Below are positions 17,451 through 28,855 of a stretch of DNA of 63,916 nucleotides, piece by piece. The position numbers were made by a program, and so were the translations under genes. This stretch comes from Phycisphaerales bacterium (lineage in GTDB: Bacteria > Planctomycetota > Phycisphaerae > Phycisphaerales > UBA1924), in the NCBI GenBank assembly GCA_029260475.1, contig JAJDDE010000165.1, positions 1 to 63,916 of the forward strand, written 5' to 3'. Every line of letters begins with the position of its first letter. The stretch's first letter is position 1. The notes beneath the pieces were generated by a model, which saw nothing but the letters and a program-made list of their open reading frames with translations, was not told the origin of the DNA and searched no databases.

Positions 17451-18362
17451 ATGAACGAAGGCCATAAGCCACAAGACGAGGCGAAGCCCGCCGCCTCTAT
17501 CTATTCGAACGCGATCGACACCGACGAGGCTCGCGCGGCTCAGGCCGCCGCCGACCGCTCGGCGGACCTGGGCCCGGACAAGATCGACATCGACGCGATG
17601 AAGATCACGCAGAACCACGAGCGCTACACCGAGGCGGACCACGAGGTGTGGGGCGTGCTGTACGAGAAGCGGATGCGTCATCTGCGCGACGAGGGCGCCG
17701 GCTCCCGCATCTTTCTCCAGGGCGCCGACGTCATCGACCTGAACCGCCAGCGTGTGCCCGACCTGCGCGTGGTCAATCAGAACCTCTCGGCGTGTACCGG
17801 CTGGTCGAGTCACGGCGTGCCGGGATACCTGCCGGCCAAGAGCTTCTTCGCCTTCCTCGCGCAGCGCCAGTTCCCGACGACCATCACGGTGCGCCCGAAG
17901 GAGTCGATGGACTACCTGCCGGAGCCGGACATCATCCACGACGTCTTCGGGCACGTGCCGCTGCACGCGGACCCCGTCTTCGCGGACTTCCTGCAGACCT
18001 ACGGCAAGGCGGCGCTCTACACGAATAACCCCGACCACACCGAGCGCTTGGCGCGCCTGTTCTGGTTCACCGTCGAGTTCGGCCTCATCCACGAGGACAA
18101 CACGATGAAGCTCTACGGCTCCGGGCTGATTTCCAGCGAGGGCGAGGGCCACCACGCGCTGGAGTCTCCCGATGTCGAGCGGCGCGCCTTCGATCTGGAC
18201 CGCGTCTGCGACACGACCTTCGAGATCGATCACTACCAGCCGATCCTGTACGTGCTCGAGTCCTTCGAGCAGCTGCGCGACGCGATGGTGGATTACGCGG
18301 AGCGCGTGCTGGATGAGGCGGGCAAGCTGGACGAGTTGCCGGCGTTGACGTCCAAGAGCTGA
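17451..18362 (+). CDS. phhA: Phenylalanine 4-monooxygenase (biopterin-dependent)
   Basis: 303 residues. It is an iron- and tetrahydropterin-dependent aromatic amino acid hydroxylase, most likely converting phenylalanine to tyrosine. The iron ligands are H163 and H168 (IIHDVFGHVPLH) and E209 (FWFTVEFGL). The region ACTGWSSHGVPGYLPAKSFF and EGEGHHALESPDVERRAFD agree with the bacterial enzyme. An N-terminal ~50-residue charged extension is not conserved. Tryptophan hydroxylase activity cannot be excluded from sequence alone. No pterin carbinolamine dehydratase gene is adjacent. The 3' end overlaps the convergent gene by 70 nt. Confidence 0.93.
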   Translation: MNEGHKPQDEAKPAASIYSNAIDTDEARAAQAAADRSADLGPDKIDIDAMKITQNHERYTEADHEVWGVLYEKRMRHLRDEGAGSRIFLQGADVIDLNRQRVPDLRVVNQNLSACTGWSSHGVPGYLPAKSFFAFLAQRQFPTTITVRPKESMDYLPEPDIIHDVFGHVPLHADPVFADFLQTYGKAALYTNNPDHTERLARLFWFTVEFGLIHEDNTMKLYGSGLISSEGEGHHALESPDVERRAFDLDRVCDTTFEIDHYQPILYVLESFEQLRDAMVDYAERVLDEAGKLDELPALTSKS

Positions 18363-18802
18363 ACGGCGCAGTTGGGACAACGCTCTTGCCCCTTGGAGAC
18401 CGGTGCGTGGCATGCTGGACACGTCCGCCTCGACGTCGGTGCGGGGGTGTGCTTCGGCAAGAAGAAACCGATCGCGACGGCGCTCAGCATGAACGCGACG
18501 GCGACGCCCGAGAGGGTGAGCGGGTGGTTGCCGTAGGGGCCGAGCAACACGCAGGCACCGAGAGCCGGGAAGACGAGTGTGGGGAGCACCTGGCTCGCCT
18601 TTCGCCCTTGCAGTTGCCACGAGGCGATCGGTGAGAGGGCCGCGCCCACCGCGAGGCCAACGCCCGCCGCGATCAGCAGGTCCGCGTTCCCCGGGAGTCC
18701 CAGGCCCTTCCGGGAGGCCGCCCCGACGACCACGAGCACCCCCCCCGCTACGCCCGCGAGCGGCAACGAGATGAGAGCGGGTATCGAGCGGGGGACGCGC
18801 AT
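18293..18802 (-). CDS. Membrane protein with C-terminal zinc ribbon
   Basis: 169 residues from the ATG at 18802. Four hydrophobic segments (for example ALISLPLAGVAGGVLVVVGA, TLSGVAVAFMLSAVAIGFF) are followed by a CPAC...CPNC zinc ribbon (CPACHAPVSKGQERCPNC) and a Ser-rich tail. The last 70 nt overlap the 3' end of phhA on the other strand. Upstream in-frame codons exist but add an Arg-rich segment with no signal, so the shorter start is preferred. Family not recognised. Confidence 0.7.
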   Translation of the reverse strand: MRVPRSIPALISLPLAGVAGGVLVVVGAASRKGLGLPGNADLLIAAGVGLAVGAALSPIASWQLQGRKASQVLPTLVFPALGACVLLGPYGNHPLTLSGVAVAFMLSAVAIGFFLPKHTPAPTSRRTCPACHAPVSKGQERCPNCAVQLLDVNAGNSSSLPASSSTRSA

Positions 18803-19035
18803 GCACGAGGATATGCCGTGTACGAAACGTGGAGGGCGCAAGGATCGGGCCCTCTCCTCAACGATCGCGCCCAGCTGACTTCTCCAGAAGTGTGGCAACA
18901 CCGTCGAGAGGGTGACTTGGCAGGAGCACGCCCCCGCCTTCTCGCAGCTTCTCCAGGCTCACGCGGAATGGCGCGTTCGCTGTGATCTTGGGCGTACGAT
19001 ACGAGAACGATTCACCCGCTCTTCGGAGGTCTCTG

Positions 19036-19497
19036 ATGCGTGTCTGCCTGCTGCTGCTTGCTGTCTCGGTGCTGCTCCTCTCGGGGTGTGCCGCGAGTTC
19101 GAACCGTGCGAACGGGGTGACCGATGTGTCGGCGCTCGCGGGCTCGTGGACGCTCGTCGCGATCGATGGTGAGCCGGTGTCTGTCTTGCTCAAGGAGGGC
19201 GGGACCCCACCGACGCTGACGATCGGCGACGACCACCGGATGACCGGGCAGTCGAGCGTGAACCGGTACATGGGCGAGGTGGACGATGAGGAATTGACGG
19301 TGGGCACGTTCTATGTCGGCGCGATCGCGCAGACGAAGATGGCGGGGCCGGAACACCTTATGAGGCTCGAGTCGCGCTACCTCGCACGCCTCGCCGGGCC
19401 GGCGGAGGCGAGGGTGGTCGATGGCGAGCTCGTGATCAGCACGAATGGCAACGAGACGCTGCGCTTCACGCTCGGCGTGCGCAAGGAGGACGGCTGA
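19036..19497 (+). CDS. META (HslJ-like) domain lipoprotein
   Basis: 153 residues from ATG 19036, with GGAGG 6 nt upstream. The signal peptide ends in a lipobox (LLLSGC), so it is lipid-anchored. The rest matches the META/HslJ domain: LAGSWTLVAIDGEPV, LTIGDDHRMTGQSSVNRYMG, the AQTKMAGPE segment and ESRYLARL. Members are outer-envelope lipoproteins linked to stress or motility; no biochemical role is established. Its stop overlaps the next start (TGATG), making a coupled group with the two genes after it. Confidence 0.85.
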   Translation: MRVCLLLLAVSVLLLSGCAASSNRANGVTDVSALAGSWTLVAIDGEPVSVLLKEGGTPPTLTIGDDHRMTGQSSVNRYMGEVDDEELTVGTFYVGAIAQTKMAGPEHLMRLESRYLARLAGPAEARVVDGELVISTNGNETLRFTLGVRKEDG

Positions 19498-19751
19498 TGC
19501 CCTGGTACGAGTACCGATGCGATGCGAACGGGCGCACGGTCGAGGCGATGCACCCGATGAGCGCGACGCTGACGACGTGGGGCGATGTGTGCGAGGCCTC
19601 GGGCGAGGACCCCGGCGATACCCCGCGGGGGGCGCCCGTTGAGAAGCTGTTCAGCGCGAGCCTGTCGATCGCGAAGGGGTCTCCCAGCGGGCCTGACCCC
19701 GCGCGCGGCGGTGGGTCGTGCGGGGCGGGGTGTGGGTGTCACCCGGGGTGA
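19497..19751 (+). CDS. FmdB-like small zinc-ribbon protein, degenerate
   Basis: 84 residues. It begins MPWYEYRCDANGRTVEAMHP, close to the FmdB/zinc-ribbon start MPxYEYRCxxCGxxFE, but the second Cys of the first CxxC is lost and the usual second CxxC is replaced by the spacer MSATLTTWGDVC. The C-terminus SCGAGCGCHPG is typical of FmdB-like tails. It is coupled to both neighbours (TGATG before, GTGA after). Role unknown; zinc binding is doubtful given the missing Cys. Confidence 0.7.
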   Translation: MPWYEYRCDANGRTVEAMHPMSATLTTWGDVCEASGEDPGDTPRGAPVEKLFSASLSIAKGSPSGPDPARGGGSCGAGCGCHPG

Positions 19752-20299
19752 CCTACATCCAGACGATCAACGAGGCAGAGGCTACGGGCGAACTCGCGGA
19801 GTTGTACGCGCGGTACCGGGGGCCCGACGGGCGGGTGGACAGCGTGCTGAAGGCGCACGCGCTCAACCCCGCATCGTTAGGAGCGCACATGGCGCTGTAC
19901 CTGCAGGCGATGCGCGCCCCGGGCCCGGTGTCGAAGTCCGAACGCGAGATGGTGGGTGTGGTGACGAGCGCCATCAACGGGTGCGCGTACTGCGTAGCGC
20001 ACCACTCTCGCGGCCTGCGCGCAGCGCTCGACCCAGAGCGTGCGCACGGCGCGGACGACCTGATCGACGGGCTCGTGCGTCTTGAGTATCGCGGATTGAA
20101 CCCGCGAGAAACCGCGATGGTGAGGTACGCCGAGGTGCTGGCTCGCACGCCCTCGGCGGTGACGCCCGGGCACATCGATGCGCTGCACGGGGCGGGGCTG
20201 AGCGACCGGGACATCCTCGACGTGTGCCAGGTGGCGGCGTACTTCGCGTACGCGAACCGGATGGTGCTGGGGCTCGGGGTGGAGTTGGAGACGGGTTGA
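19748..20299 (+). CDS. Peroxidase-related AhpD/CMD-family protein
   Basis: 183 residues from GTG 19748, chosen because it overlaps the previous stop (GTGA) and gives the usual family N-terminus (TYIQTINEAEATGELAELY). The carboxymuconolactone decarboxylase/AhpD fold carries the redox motif CAYCVAHH (CxxCxxxH), which supports a thiol peroxidase role. The family is often named peroxidase-related enzyme. An upstream GTG at 19718 would overlap the previous gene more and is less likely. It is the last gene of a three-gene coupled set. Confidence 0.85.
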   Translation: MTYIQTINEAEATGELAELYARYRGPDGRVDSVLKAHALNPASLGAHMALYLQAMRAPGPVSKSEREMVGVVTSAINGCAYCVAHHSRGLRAALDPERAHGADDLIDGLVRLEYRGLNPRETAMVRYAEVLARTPSAVTPGHIDALHGAGLSDRDILDVCQVAAYFAYANRMVLGLGVELETG

Positions 20300-20500
20300 G
20301 CCGGCGGCCGGGAGCGCGGGGATGCGTCACCCGGTCACACCACCAGCGACAACCGCTCGGGGGTGCTCGATCAGGGGCATCGGTGACCCGTCGTTGCCCC
20401 GCTCGACCGGGACACGTGAGATCATCGAGATGCGTTATGCTCTTGCCCACGCAACATAGCGCCCATCGTCGTGGCCGCTTCATGCCTGGAGGCATCTTCT

Positions 20501-20893
20501 ATGCTCGGACACTCTCTCACGCTGGCCCAGAACTCCGGTGGCGGCGGCGGTATAGGCGCGATGATCGTCTTGGTGATCTACCTGGCGATCATTGTCCTTG
20601 TGATCGCCGGCATGTGGAAGGTCTTCACTAAGGCGGGCCAGCCGGGCTGGGGCGTGTTGATCCCGATCTACAACATCTACCTCATGCTGCAGATCGCCGG
20701 TCGCCCGTGGTGGTGGTTGTTCCTGTTCCTGATCCCGTTCGTCAGCCTCGTCATCACCCTCATCGTGTCGCTGGACATCGCCAAGGCGTTTGGCAAGGGC
20801 GTGCTCTTCGGGCTGGGACTGTTTTTCCTGAGCCCGATCTTCTACTGCATTCTCGGCTTCGGCAGCGCGGAGTACCAGGGGCCTTCCAGGTAA
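20501..20893 (+). CDS. DUF5684-like small membrane protein
   Basis: 130 residues from ATG 20501 (GGAGG about 10 nt upstream). After a Gly-rich segment (NSGGGGGIG) come about four hydrophobic segments. The stretch VFTKAGQPGWGVLIPIYNIY, followed by LMLQIAGRPWWW, is the signature of DUF5684-type proteins, in which a W-x-x-x-IP-x-YN motif sits between membrane helices. Function is not established for the family. It is followed 3 nt later by the next gene. Confidence 0.78.
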   Translation: MLGHSLTLAQNSGGGGGIGAMIVLVIYLAIIVLVIAGMWKVFTKAGQPGWGVLIPIYNIYLMLQIAGRPWWWLFLFLIPFVSLVITLIVSLDIAKAFGKGVLFGLGLFFLSPIFYCILGFGSAEYQGPSR

Positions 20894-20896
20894 CCG

Positions 20897-21544
20897 TTGA
20901 AACGCCCGCGCGAACCGCTCCCGGACCCGGAGTTCGCGTCGATCCCGCCTTGGTGTCTGCGCTGTGGCTTCGACATCACCGGGATCGGTGCGCCCGGTCG
21001 CTGCCCGGAGTGCGGGCTGCCCTTCGAGGAACAATCGCTGATCGTCTCGGGCGTCGCGAAGCAGATCGCCAACAGCATGCCGGTGTGGCGCCGTGTGTTG
21101 TGGATCCTCGCGAGCTGCTTCGCGTTCTTGACGGTGCAGTGCGCGGGGCTGCTGATCCTCGCGGGACCGATCTACTTGCTGATGCTGGGCGCGGTGGCCA
21201 TCGGGCTCTTCGTGTTCCTGATGACCACGGGCGGGAAGCGCGAGGCACGCGGCGCCGAGCGGTTCGTCCTGACGCCCGGCGGGATCGGCAAGATCCCGAT
21301 CAAGGACGACGCCGGCGCGACGACCGTGTTCATCCCGTGGGACGGCCCGATGCACGCCGAGTTACGCCAGGTCGGGAGCGTCTGGGCACGCCTGGTCATC
21401 CGCGATCAGTATTCCAAGCGTCTGTTCGAGGCGGGCATCCGGTGCCCGCGCGAGCTGGCGCCGGTCGTGGTGGAGGCGATCGAGGTGCTGACGTCTACAC
21501 CCGGTACCGCCGCGGGCGACCGACCGGACTATCAGGTGCCGTGA
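20897..21544 (+). CDS. Zinc-ribbon membrane protein
   Basis: 215 residues from TTG 20897. No other start gives the full zinc ribbon close behind the previous stop. The N-terminal zinc ribbon (CLRCGFDITGIGAPGRCPEC) is a pattern common in planctomycetes. Two membrane helices follow (about 63-112), and the C-terminal ~100 residues form a soluble domain of unknown type (ERFVLTPGGIGKIPIKDD ...). It ends 10 nt before the convergent sucB. Start confidence is low. Confidence 0.7.
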   Translation: MKRPREPLPDPEFASIPPWCLRCGFDITGIGAPGRCPECGLPFEEQSLIVSGVAKQIANSMPVWRRVLWILASCFAFLTVQCAGLLILAGPIYLLMLGAVAIGLFVFLMTTGGKREARGAERFVLTPGGIGKIPIKDDAGATTVFIPWDGPMHAELRQVGSVWARLVIRDQYSKRLFEAGIRCPRELAPVVVEAIEVLTSTPGTAAGDRPDYQVP

Positions 21545-21554
21545 CCGCGGGGCG

Positions 21555-22844
21555 TCACACCCCCAGCAGCAACCGCTCCGGGCTCTCGATGCATTCTTTG
21601 ACGTGCTTCAGGAAGCTCACCGCGCCGGCGCCGTCCACGATGCGGTGGTCGTAGCTCAGGGCGAGGTACATCATCGGACGCAGCGCGATCTCGCCCGGCT
21701 TGTCGGGGTGCTCGATGGGGCGGTTGATGATGTTGTGCATGCCAAGGATGCCGGATTGCGGCGGGTTGAGGATGGGCGTGGAGAGCATGGAGCCGTAGAT
21801 GCCGCCGTTGGTGATGGTGAAGGTGCCGCCGGACATCTCGTCGAGGGTGAGGGTGGCTTCGCGGGCCTTGGTGGCGAGTGCGATGATGCCGGACTCGATC
21901 TCGGCGAAGCCTCGGGCCTGCGCGTCGCGGAGGACGGGGACGACGAGGCCCTTGGGCGTGCCGACGGCGATGGCGACGTCGCAGTAGTTGTGGCTCTCGG
22001 TCTCGGGGCCTTTGTCGCCTGCCACGATGAAGGAGTTCACCTGCGGGTGCTTCTCGAGCGCCGAGCAGACGGCCTTCACGAAGAAGGACATGAAGCCGAG
22101 CTTCACGTCGTGCTCTTTGAGGAACGCGTCTTTGTGCTTGGTGCGTAGGGCCATGACGTTGGTCATGTCGCACTCGTTGAAGGTGGTGAGCATCGCGGCG
22201 GTCTGCTGCGCTTCGACGAGGCGGTTGGCGATGCTCTTGCGGAGCTGGCTCATGCGCGACCGCTCGGCCTTGCGCTCGGTGGCTGGGGCCTGCCCGGTGC
22301 CCGGCGTGGCGCTCCCGTTGGAGGGTGCGGCCTGGAGCGCGACGAGGACGTCCTGCTCGCGGACCTTGCCGCCCGGGCCGGTGCCGGTGATGCGATCGAG
22401 GGAGAGGCCTCGCTCCTCGGCGAGCTTGCGCGCCACGGGGGTGGCGAAGACGTCGTGGGCCTCGGCGGTCGCGATGGCGGGCTTGGACGCGGGGCCCGGT
22501 TTGGCGCTCGGCGCTGGGGAGTCGCCCTGCTTCTTCGCGGGGGCGGGCTCGGGCTTCTTGTCGGCCTTGGGCGCGGGCTTGGGCGCGTCGCTGCCGGCGG
22601 GCTTCTTGGCGGACTCGTCGATCGTGCCGATGCTCGCGCCGACCCCCACGGTGTCATCGACGCCGGCGCCGAAACTGATCTTCCCGGCGGCGGGCGAGGG
22701 CAGGGGCATCGTGACCTTGTCGGTCTCGAGCTCGACGATCTCCTGGTCGCGATCGACGTACTGGCCGTCCTCGACGAGCCAGGATGCGATGACGGCTTCG
22801 GTGATCGACTCGCCGAGCTGCGGGATGACGATGTCGGTGGGCAT
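21555..22844 (-). CDS. sucB: Dihydrolipoamide succinyltransferase (E2 of 2-oxoglutarate dehydrogenase)
   Basis: 429 residues from ATG 22844. An N-terminal lipoyl domain (K43 in ELETDKVTM) is followed by a long Ala/Pro/Lys linker (about 80-130) and the E1/E3-binding domain (DVFATPVARKLAEERGLSLD). The catalytic acyltransferase domain ends with the active-site motif DHRIVDGAGAVSFL (His and Asp). It transfers succinyl from lipoate to CoA in the citric acid cycle. The succinyl rather than acetyl specificity is inferred from sucA directly upstream (44-nt gap). It converges on the plus-strand gene ending at 21544. Confidence 0.94.
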   Translation of the reverse strand: MPTDIVIPQLGESITEAVIASWLVEDGQYVDRDQEIVELETDKVTMPLPSPAAGKISFGAGVDDTVGVGASIGTIDESAKKPAGSDAPKPAPKADKKPEPAPAKKQGDSPAPSAKPGPASKPAIATAEAHDVFATPVARKLAEERGLSLDRITGTGPGGKVREQDVLVALQAAPSNGSATPGTGQAPATERKAERSRMSQLRKSIANRLVEAQQTAAMLTTFNECDMTNVMALRTKHKDAFLKEHDVKLGFMSFFVKAVCSALEKHPQVNSFIVAGDKGPETESHNYCDVAIAVGTPKGLVVPVLRDAQARGFAEIESGIIALATKAREATLTLDEMSGGTFTITNGGIYGSMLSTPILNPPQSGILGMHNIINRPIEHPDKPGEIALRPMMYLALSYDHRIVDGAGAVSFLKHVKECIESPERLLLGV

Positions 22845-22888
22845 AGAGCGGGTCCGGGTGGGGGAAGGAGTGGTGTGGAATCGTTGGG

Positions 22889-25828
<2,940 letters not shown>

Positions 25829-26248
25829 ACGCGCGTGGACCCCCCAGTGCGAGGGCGTTGGACGATGTCGGCCTGCGTGGCAACGGAGCGAGCAGGTCGC
25901 GCGGGAAACCCGCGTCAGCGGTGCGTACCCCCGTTTGTGGTGGCCTTCGGACGGGCCATCACGGGTGCGGGCGCACGCATCCCACCATAGTAGTGATCGA
26001 TCGGGCGCAGACACTCCCCGGGTGAAGGAAATCCGCCCCTCCGAGCAGGAAGTTCGTGTGTTTGGTGCCGGGCGTTCGGGCGGGCGTGCCGGGGCGCTGC
26101 GGAATGTGCGCGGATCGGCGGGCGGGGGCGATTTCGGGCGTCCCGGGCTTCGCGAACACCCGATGAATAACCTCCGGCGAGCCGCAGTGTGCGGTGAGCC
26201 TGTCGCTCATCGGTCCCCCAACCACGTTCAGATTCGGAGTCACGAGGC
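25829..26248. other. Divergent intergenic region between sucA and sthA
   Basis: This 420-nt gap must contain the promoters of both sucA (minus) and the SthA-like gene (plus). I see no convincing promoter pair, RNA gene, riboswitch fold or short coding sequence in it. Confidence 0.5.
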
Positions 26249-27664
26249 ATGGAGCCGTACGACCTATGTGTCATCGGGAGCGGGCCGGCGGGCCAGAAGG
26301 CCGCGATCCAGGCGGCGAAGCTCGGGAAGCGTGTCTGCATCGTCGAGCGTCGCGAGGTCGTGGGCGGCGTCGCGATCAACACGGGCACCATCCCGTCCAA
26401 GGCGCTCCGCGAGGCGATCATCCACCTCACCGGCTTCGAGCACCGCGCCTTCACGGGCGACCGGCCCGCCTCCAACGCCAAGGTCACCATCGAGGACCTC
26501 ACCTTCTGGTGCCAGCAGGTGATCAAGGGTGAGATCGACGTGGTGAAGTCCGCCCTCATGCGCAACGGCGTGGACCTCTACACGGGCACCGGCTCCTTCG
26601 TGGACGAGAAGACCGTCGAGTACACGCACGGCAAGGTCAGCGGACGCATATCCAGCGAGTACTTCCTGATCTGCACCGGCACCTCGCCGGCGCGCCCGGA
26701 CGGCATCGAATTCGACAACCAACGCGTGGTGGACGCCGACGGCATCCTCAAGCTCAACCACCTGCCCAAGACGCTCCTGGTCGTCGGTGGCGGCGTGATC
26801 GGCACCGAGTACGCCTCGATGATGCAGGCCCTCGGGGTCAAGACCACGCTCATCGAGGGGCGGCACCGCCTGCTCGACTTCGTGGACCAGGAGATCGGCG
26901 AGGCGCTGCAGTACCACCTGCGCCAGAGCGGCATGACGCTGCGTATGGGCGAGAAGGTCGTGAAGGTAGAAGTCGTCGAGGCGCCCCAGCACTCCCAAGC
27001 GCGCGAGAACAAGCTCGTCGAGGCGACGATGGAATCCGGCAAGGTGCTGCGCGCCGAGACGCTGCTGTACGCGGTCGGGCGTCAGGGCTGCACGGGCTCC
27101 TTGGCCCTGGAGAACGTGGGCCTCGACGCGGACAAGCGCGGGCGCATCACGGTCAACGAGAAGTACCAGACGGAGCAGCCGCACATCTACGCAGCGGGCG
27201 ACGTGATCGGCTTCCCGGCCCTCGCGTCCACTTCGATGGAACAAGGGCGCATCTCGGCGTGCCACATGTTCAACCTCCCGACGAACTCCACGCCCGAGCT
27301 CTTCCCCTTCGGCATCTACGCGATCCCCGAGATCTCGATGGTGGGCTGGACGGAAGAGAAGCTCACGCAGGAGGACATCCCCTTCGAGTCGGGCATCGCC
27401 AACTACCGCGAGATCGCGCGGGGCCAGCTGCTGGGCGACTACATCGGGATGCTCAAGCTGCTGATCCACCAAGAGACGCGCCAGGTGCTGGGCGTCCACG
27501 TCAGCGGCACGGGCGCGACGGAGCTCATCCACATCGGCCAGGCGGTCATGGCCCTCCGCGGCACGGTGGACTACTTCGTGGACACCGTCTTCAACTACCC
27601 GACGCTGGCGGAGTGCTACAAGGTCGCGGCGCTGAACTGCGTGAACAAGCTGCAGCACGTCTGA
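26249..27664 (+). CDS. sthA: SthA-like flavoprotein transhydrogenase lacking both redox cysteines
   Basis: 471 residues. The N-terminal FAD-binding GxGxxG (VIGSGPAGQKAA), central NAD-binding VVGGGVIGTEYASMM, second FAD motif YAAGDVIGFPALAS and C-terminal dimerisation domain are those of the lipoamide dehydrogenase superfamily. The redox site reads GGVAINTGTIPSKALREA. Both Cys of CxxxxC are replaced (Ala and Thr), as is the case for the second Cys in soluble transhydrogenases, whose TIPSKALR it shares. The likely reaction is NADPH/NAD+ hydride transfer; it cannot be a working E3 for sucAB. The C-terminal catalytic-His region reads VDYFVDTVFNYPTLAECYK, lacking the HAHPT of lipoamide dehydrogenases. 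Confidence 0.86.
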   Translation: MEPYDLCVIGSGPAGQKAAIQAAKLGKRVCIVERREVVGGVAINTGTIPSKALREAIIHLTGFEHRAFTGDRPASNAKVTIEDLTFWCQQVIKGEIDVVKSALMRNGVDLYTGTGSFVDEKTVEYTHGKVSGRISSEYFLICTGTSPARPDGIEFDNQRVVDADGILKLNHLPKTLLVVGGGVIGTEYASMMQALGVKTTLIEGRHRLLDFVDQEIGEALQYHLRQSGMTLRMGEKVVKVEVVEAPQHSQARENKLVEATMESGKVLRAETLLYAVGRQGCTGSLALENVGLDADKRGRITVNEKYQTEQPHIYAAGDVIGFPALASTSMEQGRISACHMFNLPTNSTPELFPFGIYAIPEISMVGWTEEKLTQEDIPFESGIANYREIARGQLLGDYIGMLKLLIHQETRQVLGVHVSGTGATELIHIGQAVMALRGTVDYFVDTVFNYPTLAECYKVAALNCVNKLQHV

Positions 27665-27673
27665 GGCCAGCGC

Positions 27674-28855
27674 TCACTCGGAAGCGGGCGTCGCCTTCTT
27701 CTTCGTGCGCTTCTTGCGCGTGCGCTTCGGGAGCAATCCGCGCACGGTGGTCAAGGGCCCGTAGCAGAGCAGCGTGTCGCCCGCGTTCACGACGGTGTCG
27801 CCCCGGGGCGAGGAGATGACATCGTTGCCGCGGGTGATGGAGAGGACGACGACGTCGCCGTCGCGCAGGTCGGTGTCGAGCAGCGCGGCGCCGTCGATGG
27901 ACGACTTGGGGAGCACGGGCACCTCCGCGACGCCGAAGCCCTGGGCGAGGCCCAGGCGGTAGCGGATGTCGATGTCGGGGAACTGCTCGCGGTGCTCGAT
28001 GTACTCGATGATGTCGCCCGCGATGTCCTTGCCGGTGGCGGTTTCGATGCCCTCGAGGCCCGGCGATGCGTTGACCTCCATGACCTGGGGGCCGTCCTTG
28101 CCCTCGAGCATGTCCACGCCCGCGACGCGGAGGCCGAGCACCCGCGCGGACTTGACGGCGACACGCCGGTACGCCTCGTCGAGCTCGACGACCTCAGCGG
28201 AGCCGCCCCGGTGGATGTTGCTGCGGAACTCGGAGCCCTGGGCGACGCGCCGGATGGCGCCCACGACGCGGTCGCCGACCACGAGCGCGCGCACGTCGCG
28301 CCCCTTGCTCTCGGCGACGAACTTCTGGACCAGCACGTTCTGCTTGGCGGATTGCAGTGTCTCGAGGATCGCCTCGGCGATCTTCTGGTTCTCCGCGAGG
28401 ATGACGCCCACGCCCTGCGAGCCCTCGAGCAGCTTGATGATGATGGGCGCGCCGCCGACGCGCTCGATCGCGTCGATCACGTCCTTGCGGTCGCGCACGA
28501 AGGCGGTCTCGGGGATGGGCACGCCGAAGGAGGAGAGCTGCTGGAGGGAGAGGAGCTTGTCGCGGGCGGCGGTGATGGCGAAGCCCGGGTTCAGGCAGAA
28601 GGTGCCCAGCGAGTCGAACTGGCGGACGACCGTGGTGCCGTAGTAGGTGATCGAGGGCCCGAGGCGCGGGATGACGGCGTCGTAGGTCGAGAGCTCCTTG
28701 CCGGAGTAGAAGAGCTTGGGGCCTTCATCTTCGAGGAGCATGCTGAAGCGGAGCGTGTCGAGCACGCGGGTCTTGTGCCCTCGCGCCTTGGCCGCTTCGA
28801 GCAGGCGCCGGACGGTGTAGCCCTTGGGTTCGCGTGAGAGGATCGCGAGTTTCAT
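27674..28855 (-). CDS. rimK: RimK-family alpha-L-glutamate ligase with C-terminal RCK_C/TrkA-C-like domain
   Basis: 393 residues from ATG 28855. Residues 1-290 are a RimK ATP-grasp ligase: N-terminal LAILSREPKGYTVRRLLEA, IIIKLLEGSQGVGVIL (ATP-binding), FVAESKGRDVRALVVGD and the metal site VMEVNASPGLEGIE. The usual substrate is the C-terminus of ribosomal protein S6, which receives glutamates. Residues about 300-375 form a TrkA-C/RCK_C-like beta domain (SSIDGAALLDTDLRDGDVVV ... GNDVISSPRGDTVVNAGDTL), extra relative to E. coli RimK (300). A basic tail (KRTRKKRTKKK) closes it. The start overlaps the rimB stop by 1 nt, so it is coupled. Confidence 0.9.
   Translation of the reverse strand: MKLAILSREPKGYTVRRLLEAAKARGHKTRVLDTLRFSMLLEDEGPKLFYSGKELSTYDAVIPRLGPSITYYGTTVVRQFDSLGTFCLNPGFAITAARDKLLSLQQLSSFGVPIPETAFVRDRKDVIDAIERVGGAPIIIKLLEGSQGVGVILAENQKIAEAILETLQSAKQNVLVQKFVAESKGRDVRALVVGDRVVGAIRRVAQGSEFRSNIHRGGSAEVVELDEAYRRVAVKSARVLGLRVAGVDMLEGKDGPQVMEVNASPGLEGIETATGKDIAGDIIEYIEHREQFPDIDIRYRLGLAQGFGVAEVPVLPKSSIDGAALLDTDLRDGDVVVLSITRGNDVISSPRGDTVVNAGDTLLCYGPLTTVRGLLPKRTRKKRTKKKATPASE

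Noticed and set aside
26249-27664. E3 lipoamide dehydrogenase for the sucAB complex
   Set aside because: Both redox-active Cys are missing and the C-terminal HAHPT-type motif is absent.
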